Shown here piece after piece: positions 42,679-50,568 of a stretch of DNA of 64,000 bases. Each line of letters opens with the position of its first letter. Positions within the stretch are counted from its first letter, which is position 1. The DNA is taken from assembly GCF_042679305.1 (NCBI RefSeq), contig NZ_JBHTMP010000005.1, positions 124,001 to 188,000 of the forward strand, given 5' to 3'. Position numbers and translations under genes: made by a program. The notes below the pieces were generated by a model. The model was not told the DNA's origin, made no database searches, and worked only from the letters and a program-made list of their open reading frames with translations. Source of the stretch: Micromonospora_H sonneratiae. Lineage in GTDB: Bacteria; Actinomycetota; Actinomycetes; Mycobacteriales; Micromonosporaceae.

Positions 42679-45041
42679 GCGCTCAACAACGCCCATCTGG
42701 CGTTGGGCTGGTGGGCGGAGCCGAGTTGGACGGCCCGTAGCGCAACGTCCAGACGGACGGCTCCGTCCCGTACGGCGTCCACGATCCGCCCGGCCGCCCG
42801 ACCGGTCCACACGTCAGGAATCCAGTCCATGCCGGCGACCACGCATTGCGAGCCGCCGGTCAGCAGCGCCATGACGAAACTCAACGGCTCGGCGTCCTCG
42901 GGATTCACCAACCGCCCGACGTGGCAGGACGCCATCAGCACCGAGGCGGGCCACTTCATTCCCAAAGCCTGCGCCGCCGTGAGTTCCCTGGGTAGTTGGA
43001 GGTACTGTCCCAGTCCCTGGCCACCGCCGTGCGCGGCGACATGCACGAACCCCCAGCCGGCGGTCGGATCCGCGAGGGCCGCCGGCACGTCGGCATCCAG
43101 TACGACCGGCGACGAACCACGGTCCGCCGCGCACCGGCTGAGCGGCACCCGCCCCTGGTCCTCGTCCAGGTCCCAGGCCAGCCGCTCCTGGTCGACGTTC
43201 ACCCCGCCCTCGGCCGCCGAGACGAGCCGGACCAGCACGGGACCGGTCACCACGGGCGGTCGCCGGTACGACAGGCAGGTCAGCGTCGGACACTGGGCGA
43301 TCACCGCCCGTTCGACCAGTGGCGTACCCGCGTCGTCGATCCGCAGCGCCGCCCACGGCAACAGGCTCAACGCGGAGTGGGCGGAGATCAGCAACTCCAC
43401 CGGATCGGCCACCGTCCTGGCGCGTACCTCCTCGAGCAGGGCTGCCGGCAGCAGTTCGTGGGCGAGGCCCCGCCAGTCGGGCTGCTCCGTCGCGGTCGCC
43501 TGCTCCAGCCGATCGAGCCATGGATCCTGTCCTCGCCCGCTGCCCTCGCTGACCCCGCTGCTTCCGCTGCTTCCGTCACCCTCGCTGCCCGCACTGCTCC
43601 CGCCCTCGAAGAAGGCTGCATAGGCGGGGCCGGGCTCGAACCGCTCGAACCCGATCTGGCGACCGGGTTGGATGGTCGCCCGGAACCAGTTCTTCCGGTG
43701 CCCGCTCAGGCTGTCCGGCAGCGCGACGAAGTCCACGGCGTGTCGCTCGCCGATCACCTCGACCAGGCGATGCAGTTCGGTGGGTACGGGAAGGACGGTG
43801 TCCGCCAGCATCGGCGACACCTCCTCCTCGATCCGGACCCGCAACTGCTCCAGCTTCTCGTCCCGGGACGCCCGGTCACCGGCCGTCAACGTATCCGCCG
43901 GCGGATCCTCGAGGTCGACGATCTCCTCCAGCAGTCCCCCGACATGCGGGCTCATCAGAAGCCGTCCCTCGCGTACCCGGCTGGCGAAGCCGGTCTGCTT
44001 CGCCGACAGGGAGACCCGGAAACCGAGTGCCGCCGCATCGGGTCCGGGAAGGCGCGACGCCAACAGGGCGATGTCGCCGTAGATCCGGCGGAACGCCACT
44101 GCCAACGGGGTCCGGGACCGGGCGATCACACGCCACCGGCCACGGATCTGTTCCGCGACCTCCAGTGCCTGGCCGCCCAGGTCGACCACCTCACGCAGCC
44201 GCGCTTCGGTCGGCTCCCCCAGGACCAGGCACTCGGCCAGTCCGAGGGTCACCGACAACCGCTGCACGTCGCGCGCCTCGTCCAGCGACGCACGCAGCGC
44301 ATCCAGCGCCCGGTTGCGTGGCCGGTCGTCGGGGCCCAGGCGGTCGGACGCCACCCGCAGACCACGCAGCGCCTCCGCCGGCTCCCCCCGTTCCCACTCG
44401 GCCAGGGCCAGGACGAACTCGAAGCGATGCCGGGTCGAGAAGCTGGCAGCCCGGGTCCGTTCCCAGTACTTCCGCTGCTCCCCCAACGCGTCCGGCACCT
44501 GCGCCGCCTGCCCGTTGGAGATGAGACAGGCGCCGAACTCGAACAGGTAGTGCCCCCAGTGTGGCTCCGCCCCCGTACCGAACAGGTCGGTCGGCGGAAC
44601 CACCACCAGGTTCAGCGCCTCGGCGTACCGGCCGGTCAACCGCAGATTCCGGGCCATCCGGTGGGTGTTGAAGACACCCAGGGTCAGGTCCCGGTCCAGC
44701 CGCCTGCCGTCGATCACGTTCTCCGTCAGCTCCCGGGCGGCGCTCGCGTACATCTCCTGGGCCGAGTACGGCGTCTCGATCGGGATGCCGACCAGGTCGC
44801 AGAAGCACACGATGGTGCCCGCGTACGACCAGGCCCGGGCTCGGATCGCCCACTGTCTCGATTCGACCCCGCTCAGGTAGTGCCGCAGTGCCACGGCGAA
44901 CACGTCGAGCCCGCTCTCGGCGCTACGGGCCAGGCTCTTCCGCTGGCGGACGATGCCGACGGCATCATCCGCGTCCGCCGCCAACTGGAGCAGGTCGTCT
45001 CGGGCCAGCACCCGGCTGACGTGGAGGGACGGACCGGTCAT
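42666..45041 (-). CDS. CHAT-domain (caspase-like) protease with helical-repeat N-terminus
   Basis: The 791-residue protein has about 400 residues of TPR-like helices, a Gly/Ser-rich low-complexity linker, and a C-terminal CHAT peptidase domain. The catalytic dyad is visible: His671 in FVHVAAHGGG and Cys706 in VLMASCHVG, with the expected downstream FVMALLTGGSQCVVAGM. CHAT proteases act as cleavage effectors in bacterial conflict and death systems. Its ATG overlaps the VWA stop by 4 nt, so it is the last gene of a MoxR-VWA-CHAT operon. Confidence 0.9.
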   Translation of the reverse strand: MTGPSLHVSRVLARDDLLQLAADADDAVGIVRQRKSLARSAESGLDVFAVALRHYLSGVESRQWAIRARAWSYAGTIVCFCDLVGIPIETPYSAQEMYASAARELTENVIDGRRLDRDLTLGVFNTHRMARNLRLTGRYAEALNLVVVPPTDLFGTGAEPHWGHYLFEFGACLISNGQAAQVPDALGEQRKYWERTRAASFSTRHRFEFVLALAEWERGEPAEALRGLRVASDRLGPDDRPRNRALDALRASLDEARDVQRLSVTLGLAECLVLGEPTEARLREVVDLGGQALEVAEQIRGRWRVIARSRTPLAVAFRRIYGDIALLASRLPGPDAAALGFRVSLSAKQTGFASRVREGRLLMSPHVGGLLEEIVDLEDPPADTLTAGDRASRDEKLEQLRVRIEEEVSPMLADTVLPVPTELHRLVEVIGERHAVDFVALPDSLSGHRKNWFRATIQPGRQIGFERFEPGPAYAAFFEGGSSAGSEGDGSSGSSGVSEGSGRGQDPWLDRLEQATATEQPDWRGLAHELLPAALLEEVRARTVADPVELLISAHSALSLLPWAALRIDDAGTPLVERAVIAQCPTLTCLSYRRPPVVTGPVLVRLVSAAEGGVNVDQERLAWDLDEDQGRVPLSRCAADRGSSPVVLDADVPAALADPTAGWGFVHVAAHGGGQGLGQYLQLPRELTAAQALGMKWPASVLMASCHVGRLVNPEDAEPLSFVMALLTGGSQCVVAGMDWIPDVWTGRAAGRIVDAVRDGAVRLDVALRAVQLGSAHQPNARWALLSAYVR

Positions 45042-46213
45042 CGAGATATCAACTCCGCCAGTTCACTCAGTGCCTCGAAGCTGTGCCCGGCCACGTTCCG
45101 GTCTACGAACCGCTGACTGGCCAGCAGCCCCGGGGCCATCGGTTGGTAACCGGGCCAGCCCTGTTGGGGATTGGCCCAGACGAGGAGCCGGGTCAGTTGG
45201 GACAGTCGCTCCACCTGACGGGCCAGGATCACCACCGGACCGAAGTCGTACCCGTCGGAGGCGATGACGACGTACGCCGACCGGACGACGTTCCGCCCGC
45301 CCCACTGGCGCAGGAAGTCCCGGAGGGTACGGCCCAGCAACGTGCCGCCGCCCCAACCGGACTCCAACTCGGCCATCGCACGCATCGCGCCATCCGGGTC
45401 ACGCGTCCGCAGCGCCGGGGTGAGGCGTACGCACCGGGTCCCGAGGGTGAACACCTCGGTGGTCGCCGGTCGGGCCGAGAGGGCACCGTGGGCGAACCGT
45501 ACGAACGCCTCCCGGTAGACCCGCATCGACTCGCTGACGTCGATGAGGAGGGTCAGTCGGCGCGGCTTGGGTGTCGTACGCCGGAAGCGTAGGTGGGCGG
45601 GCTCGCCGCCGTTACGGATCATCGTGCGGACAGTGCGGTTTCCGTCGATCGTCCGCCGACCACCGTCCCGCTGGCGCCTCGACCGGTACGTCGGGCCGAC
45701 CGCGCCGAGCAGGGCGATCCACGCGTCCAACTCGGCCCGTTCGGCGACGGTGAGGGTACGCAGATCGCGGTGCGCCAGCATCTCGGACACGGTCGCGTCC
45801 GCGCCCGAGGCGATCGTGGCCTGAGCCGGGTCGGTGCTGCCGTCCGCTGGGTCGGTGATGTCCCCGGTCGGCTCGGCGACCGGAACCCCCTCGCCATGGG
45901 GCGGCCCTTCGCCGTTGGTGGACGATGCTCCCGCTGCGGCACTGTCCGGTTCCGCCACCGCCCGAGCGTCGAACCAGTTGGCGAACGCCTCGTCGAACAC
46001 CGGCAGGTCCGACTGGCGGGAGCAGAGGGTGAGCCTCGTACCCCAGTAGACGGCCGTCCGGTCGAGGGGCTCGAGTCGGGTGAGCGCGTCCATCGCGACG
46101 AGGACGCGACCGGTGTCGACCTGGATGCCGGCGACTCGGAGTGCGTTCACCAGTCCCATCAAGTCGGGAATCGGGTCGGTTCCGGTGGTACCTGCCCCGT
46201 CACGACCGGACAT
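45038..46213 (-). CDS. VWA-domain (CoxE-like) protein
   Basis: The 391-residue soluble protein has a variable N-terminal half and a C-terminal VWA domain. Its metal-binding motif D225-x-S-x-S is in LLIDVSESM, and a later acidic loop reads IASDGYD. VWA proteins of this class are partners of MoxR ATPases. The start overlaps the MoxR stop by 14 nt and the stop overlaps the CHAT start by 4 nt, so all three should be made in fixed ratio. It probably couples the ATPase to the CHAT protease. Confidence 0.88.
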   Translation of the reverse strand: MSGRDGAGTTGTDPIPDLMGLVNALRVAGIQVDTGRVLVAMDALTRLEPLDRTAVYWGTRLTLCSRQSDLPVFDEAFANWFDARAVAEPDSAAAGASSTNGEGPPHGEGVPVAEPTGDITDPADGSTDPAQATIASGADATVSEMLAHRDLRTLTVAERAELDAWIALLGAVGPTYRSRRQRDGGRRTIDGNRTVRTMIRNGGEPAHLRFRRTTPKPRRLTLLIDVSESMRVYREAFVRFAHGALSARPATTEVFTLGTRCVRLTPALRTRDPDGAMRAMAELESGWGGGTLLGRTLRDFLRQWGGRNVVRSAYVVIASDGYDFGPVVILARQVERLSQLTRLLVWANPQQGWPGYQPMAPGLLASQRFVDRNVAGHSFEALSELAELISR

Positions 46214-47084
46214 TCCGGCCCTGCCCGGAGAGGAGTTCGCGGCGTACCCTGGCCAGGTCTTCATGGTGTTTCGCGACGGTGCCGAGCGTGGCGTCGACGA
46301 TCTCCGGGGTCAGGCCGCTCCCGCCGAGTTCGAGTACGGCACGCGCCAGGTCGAGTGATTCCGCCACTCCCGGGGTCTTCACCAGGTCGGCGGAGCGGAG
46401 CCGAGCCATCGCGGTCGCAATATCGTGCGCCAGAGGCTCCGGAAGGTCGGCCACCCGGCGGCGCAGGATCTCGACCTCGCGACCCACGTCCGGATGGGCG
46501 ATCCAGTGGTAGAGGCAGCGGCGTTTGAGCGCGTCGTGGACCTCCCGGGTACGGTTCGAGGTCAGGATGATCAGCGGCGGCTCCTCTCCCCGGATCGTGC
46601 CCAGCTCCGGAATGCTCACCGCGTTCTCCTCCAGCACCTCCAGCAGGAATGCCTCGAAGTCGTCATCGGCGCGATCGATCTCGTCGACCAGCAGGACCGA
46701 GGGGCAGTTCTCGATGGCTTGCAGAATTGGCCGCTGGACCAGGAAGTCGCGACTGTAGAGCGAACTCACCAATCCCGCCACGTCGACCAGTTCGCCGGTG
46801 GCCCGCAGGTGCAGAATCTGTCGGGGAAAGTTCCAGTCATAGAGCGCCTGGGACGCGTCGATTCCGCCGTAGCACTGCAACCGGACCAGGTCGGCACAGA
46901 GGATCTGCGACATCGCCTGGGCGAGTGCGGTCTTCCCTACGCCGGGATCACCCTCCAGAAAGAGGGGACGGCGCAGTCTTACCGCGAGGAAGACAGCAGC
47001 CGCAAGACCGTCTCCTGGCAGATATCCGACATTCTCCAACGCCTGACCAAGGGCCGCCACGCTCGACAGGTGCGGTGCGACCAT
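46200..47084 (-). CDS. MoxR-family AAA+ ATPase
   Basis: The 294-residue protein has Walker A GDPGVGKT (residues 45-52), Walker B VLLVDEIDRAD (~130-140), the LTSNRTRE sensor-1 region, an Arg-finger pair (ALKRRCLYHW) and the MoxR-type lid. MoxR ATPases remodel or insert metal into partner proteins together with VWA proteins. ATG 47084 is the family-like start, though its ribosome site is weak. It is first in the operon and divergent from the 47290 gene. Confidence 0.9.
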   Translation of the reverse strand: MVAPHLSSVAALGQALENVGYLPGDGLAAAVFLAVRLRRPLFLEGDPGVGKTALAQAMSQILCADLVRLQCYGGIDASQALYDWNFPRQILHLRATGELVDVAGLVSSLYSRDFLVQRPILQAIENCPSVLLVDEIDRADDDFEAFLLEVLEENAVSIPELGTIRGEEPPLIILTSNRTREVHDALKRRCLYHWIAHPDVGREVEILRRRVADLPEPLAHDIATAMARLRSADLVKTPGVAESLDLARAVLELGGSGLTPEIVDATLGTVAKHHEDLARVRRELLSGQGRNVRS

Positions 47085-47289
47085 CCGCCAAGTATGCCTT
47101 CGTGATCGGACACTGTCGATAAAGAGATGAGCTTGTTCCGGGTGTCCCGCTTCCCATTCTCCGCGCAACCGACAAAAGATCTCTCCATCCACTACCGTGA
47201 TAGTCCACCCTGGAAGGTAGGGTGACGCCCATGAGTCACGGCATCGATCTCACCGCCGCGCTGGCGCCCGGAACGACAGCGGTCATGCA

Positions 47290-48252
47290 ATGACGCAGTT
47301 CCCGATCGTTCGCTTGCCGGCATGGCCGGTCGGCGGTGCCGCACCCGAGGCACTGGCCCACGACATCGCGCAGTGGATCGACTCGGCGGCCATGGTCGCC
47401 CTGGTCCGCGCCTTCGGCGGCGACCTTCCGCCCGGCGACGTGGACGCTCGCCTGGCGTACCTGGAAGACTTCTCGATGGTGTGGGACGCCCGCGCCGGCG
47501 GAGAACGTGTCGACGCCAGGTACGTCGAGCGTGACGATGCCACGCGGAAGCTCATCGAGGCCGCCGCCCCGGCCCTCGGGCTCGCCGGACGGCAGCGCCC
47601 GGCTTTCGATCGCTACGACCACGTCCTGGTCCTCGGCGGCGGCCGGATCACCGGCCGCGCGCGGGCCCAGTTCGCCGCCGAGCTACTTTCCACCGGCACC
47701 TTAACCGGCACCGTCACCGGGCTGGGCAGCCTCCGCGAGCTGCCGGCGCGCCCCGGAAACCAACCGGCCGACCCGGAGATCGTCACCGAGGGCGACGCCA
47801 TGCTGACGGCGGTACGGCAGGCATTCCCGTCGGCCGAAGAGGTCGTCACCCGTACCGGGACCACCGCGGATGGCAACGGCTGGTGGGTCAGGAGCTATCC
47901 CTCGGACGGTCGGCGGATCAACGTCGTCGCCGCACCACCGACCCGCCCCGGCCAGCGGGCGAACACCCCGGACACCCTCACGGGCTGGGCCGAACTGGTC
48001 ACCCGCCCCGCCGCCACCGACCGCGTGCTCCTGGTCACCACCGATCTCTACGTGCCCTTCCAGCACGCCGAGGCGATCCGGGTGCTCGGCCTCCCCCACC
48101 GCTGTGGCATCGACACGGTCGGGTTCGACACCCGCAGCTTCGGTGCCTGGCCAAACGGACCGTCACACCCGGGCGAACTGCTCCAGGAACTCCGGTCCGC
48201 CATCCGGTCGCTGCACACTCTCCAGCGGCAGACGCTGCACGTACAGCTCTGA
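47290..48252 (+). CDS. Hypothetical protein, possibly DUF218/YdcF-like
   Basis: The 320-residue soluble product has an alpha/beta core with DHVLVLGGGRITGRARAQ and, later, VLLVTTDLYVPFQHAEAIRV. This spacing and pattern recalls the DUF218 (YdcF/ElyC) fold, but the similarity is slight. It has no signal or membrane segment. ATG 47290 has a weak ribosome site. It is divergent from the MoxR operon and 31 nt before the PP2C-like gene, with which it should form an operon. Confidence 0.75.
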   Translation: MTQFPIVRLPAWPVGGAAPEALAHDIAQWIDSAAMVALVRAFGGDLPPGDVDARLAYLEDFSMVWDARAGGERVDARYVERDDATRKLIEAAAPALGLAGRQRPAFDRYDHVLVLGGGRITGRARAQFAAELLSTGTLTGTVTGLGSLRELPARPGNQPADPEIVTEGDAMLTAVRQAFPSAEEVVTRTGTTADGNGWWVRSYPSDGRRINVVAAPPTRPGQRANTPDTLTGWAELVTRPAATDRVLLVTTDLYVPFQHAEAIRVLGLPHRCGIDTVGFDTRSFGAWPNGPSHPGELLQELRSAIRSLHTLQRQTLHVQL

Positions 48253-48283
48253 GACCCCGGCGACTGCTCTGGGGGCAGTGACG

Positions 48284-49033
48284 ATGGATGTCAGCTTCGC
48301 CACCGAGGCGTGCCCCGGGCGGGACAACCAGGACTACGTGGTCGCCTCGGATAGCTTCGTGGTCGTACTCGACGGCGTCACCCCGCTGCCCCACCTGGAC
48401 AACGGATGCGTGCACGACGTGCCGTGGCTGGTACGCACGCTGGGCATGCTCCTCGCTGACCTCTTGTCTCGTTGTGGGGACGAGTCGCTGACCGGGATCG
48501 CCGAGGAGGCGATCGCGGTGCTGCGTACCCGGCACGGGGGCAGCTGTGACCTCGACAATCCGGACAGCCCGTCGGCAACCGTGGCCATGCTACGGGTCCG
48601 CGCGGACACCATCGACCACTTCGTCCTGTGTGACTCGTCGATCGTCTTCGACGTGGACAGTGGCTATCGGGTGGTCACCGACGACCGGACCGCCCGACTC
48701 CCGGCGTACGACGCCGTCACGGTGGCCCGGCTACGTAACGCACCGGGCGGCTTCTGGGTCGCGTCCACCAACCCCGATGCGGCCCAACACGCGCTGACCG
48801 GCAGCACGCCACTTTCCGACGTACGCCGGGTAGCCGTACTCACCGACGGTGCTGCGCGGCTTGTGGAACGGTTCGGACGGAGCTGGCGGGACGTGTTCTC
48901 GATCCTGGATACGGCCGGACCGCGCGGCGTGCTCGACGCGGTACGGGCCGCTGAACGGACCGGGCAACCAGCCGCGGCGGGCCACCGGGGCAAACAGTTC
49001 GACGACGCAACCCTGGCCCTGTGCGAATTCTAG
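48284..49033 (+). CDS. PP2C-like protein phosphatase
   Basis: The 249-residue protein has compact PP2C motifs: CPGRDNQDYVVASDSFVVVLDG (motifs 1-2, metal Asp), VLCDSS, VAVLTDGAARL and a final DDATLALCEF. The spacing is shorter than in typical PP2C enzymes, and some middle motifs are abbreviated. It may dephosphorylate Ser/Thr residues, perhaps on other cluster proteins; that is inference from position. ATG 48284 is preferred; an in-frame GTG lies at 48278. Confidence 0.78.
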   Translation: MDVSFATEACPGRDNQDYVVASDSFVVVLDGVTPLPHLDNGCVHDVPWLVRTLGMLLADLLSRCGDESLTGIAEEAIAVLRTRHGGSCDLDNPDSPSATVAMLRVRADTIDHFVLCDSSIVFDVDSGYRVVTDDRTARLPAYDAVTVARLRNAPGGFWVASTNPDAAQHALTGSTPLSDVRRVAVLTDGAARLVERFGRSWRDVFSILDTAGPRGVLDAVRAAERTGQPAAAGHRGKQFDDATLALCEF

Positions 49034-49246
49034 AGAGGCCAGCAGCCTGCCACCCGCGATCCGCGCTCGTGGTGACCATCCCGAGCCTCAAGCACTGGAA
49101 GATTCTCACCATGTAACACTGCTCCCCCAGTTAACGACCACAATTATGCAGGCGATTCTCACCCCTACTCCGCGTCGAAGTTCGTCACTCAGGATGAGGA
49201 GGCGTCGTTATAATGACGCAGAAATACCCCGCCCGCTAGTGCCTCG

Positions 49247-49720
49247 TCATGCAGCCTCGAACGGGTAATCCGGGTGGCGGATCTTGGAGTTGACCGCGAA
49301 TCCGGATTTGGGTCGGGAGTGTTGGTTGCGCCAGCGGATGTAGTCGCCGATGGCGGTGTTCTGCTCGTGGTGGCTGCGGTGGTCGGTGCCGTTGAGGGTG
49401 AAGTAGCGGACGGCGGCGAACTCGACCTCGATCCAGTTCAGCCACGATGCGTAGAGATACAGCTTCTGATCTGGCCAGCGGCGGCGCAGGGTTTTGAGGA
49501 AGGACAGAAACTCGCGCCACCGTTTGCGGTCGCGGATGCGGTAGTGCAGTTTCCCGGTGGTCAGGTCCAGGGCGGCGATCATATGCCGGACGCCCTGGTC
49601 ACGGGTGTCCGGGGCCGGCTGCCCTTGGGCGGACATCAGGACCACGATCGCCCGCCGCAGCTTCACCGGGTCCTTTGCCGTGCGGGTGATCCGCTACAAC
49701 CGTTGCCCCTCAACCATCTA
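49247..49720 (-). pseudogene. Decayed IS630-family transposase
   Basis: The minus strand encodes an N-terminal helix-turn-helix piece (TAKDPVKLRRAIVVLMSAQG) joined directly to the catalytic-core piece (HMIAALDLTTGKLHYRIRDR). A second junction runs from QKLYL to YASWLNWIEVEF, where active relatives have ~40 residues including the DNFSPH catalytic Asp. The end keeps TLNGTDHRSHHEQN. Two internal deletions have removed most of the N-terminal domain and a catalytic residue, so it cannot transpose. Confidence 0.8.
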
Positions 49721-49949
49721 TGCCTGATGGCACCTTTTGCGAAGTTAGCAAGCACTCGTGAATTTTCAGCAGCACGCGAAGCCGCAACCGCCCGTGGCGG
49801 ATTCTTTGGACTGCTCCGCCAGGTTCGCCTCCACTACGCTGAAGCGATCACTCCGTGCTGAGGAATCGCCGCAACGACGCTGGATACCGACCTGCGTCAG
49901 CAACAAATGGTCGAAACACTAAGTCATTGGCCGACATAGGTGAACATAT

Positions 49950-50035
49950 CCGGCGCTGGCTCCCCTTGGACGGACATCAGCACCACGACCGCCCAGCACA
50001 GCTGCAACCATTGCCCCTCGGCCATCGACACATGC
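49950..50035 (-). pseudogene. Second, shorter IS630 N-terminal fragment
   Basis: The minus strand reads LQLCWAVVVLMSVQGEPAPD, a diverged copy of LRRAIVVLMSAQGQPAPD from the neighbouring transposase remnant. The flanking bases also align. It represents another, older IS insertion of the same family. Confidence 0.6.
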
Positions 50036-50242
50036 CGGACGAACACCTCCGGTCGTCTACCCACTGGCCACTACCTCCCACTCTCATGCGTCGGGAGACA
50101 GCCTTCCTGACGAATCCCCAGAACCAACGAATTACACGATCAATATTCGAGGGCAAGGCACTAGTGAAAGCTCATTTCAATCTCGCCGACAAGCGAGACA
50201 ACGACGAGCTCCACCGACTCGACAAGAATAAAATGTGATCTT

Positions 50243-50566
50243 TTAGAGACTTTCCCCATAGGCGTTATCCCATCTACGTATCCAGTCAGAAGCCCGCTCA
50301 GCAAGCGCCGGAAACCGCATATTAATATCGGCAGCAAGCGCAACAAGCCCTTGCCGCGAATCCGCTGGAAATATGTCGTCCATCCACAGCGACACCGCTA
50401 CACGGTATTCATCATCGAGCTTGAGCCACCTACGTACGATCGCCATCATCTTCGCTTCGTCGTTAAGGCACCACGATAGGGACGTGAACACTTCAGCCAG
50501 CGCCTCCGGCGGAAGGTTCGGCGCCCTGTGCTCCACTAAAAAGTCCATCACCTGTTCAATGTCCAT
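50243..50566 (-). CDS. Probable immunity protein for the Rhs toxin
   Basis: A 107-residue acidic, helical, cytosolic product with no known family. ATG 50566 is 2 nt after the toxin stop, and its ribosome site (CGGAGG) lies inside the last toxin codons. A small acidic gene directly after a polymorphic-toxin tip is the standard place for the cognate immunity gene. Its GC content is visibly lower than that of the toxin body and matches the toxin tip, suggesting the two were acquired together. Confidence 0.75.
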   Translation of the reverse strand: MDIEQVMDFLVEHRAPNLPPEALAEVFTSLSWCLNDEAKMMAIVRRWLKLDDEYRVAVSLWMDDIFPADSRQGLVALAADINMRFPALAERASDWIRRWDNAYGESL

Positions 50567-50568
50567 GA

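Larger units (their letters stand above)
49034..50242. other. Insertion-sequence graveyard
   Basis: This 1.2-kb stretch separates the phosphatase gene from the toxin/immunity pair. It holds two decayed IS630 transposase pieces (49247-~49720 and ~49950-50035) in otherwise lower-GC sequence without supported genes. Plus-strand ORFs at 49274-49861 and 49855-50238 are antisense or random. Confidence 0.65.

Noticed and set aside
42996..45116. 706-residue plus-strand open frame
   Set aside because: It is antisense to the CHAT gene, which has clear catalytic motifs. The plus frame has no domain pattern and reads as mirror-image composition of GC-rich coding DNA.
49274..50238. Two plus-strand ORFs beside the IS remnants
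   Set aside because: The first is antisense to the transposase remnant; the second has no ribosome site and random composition.
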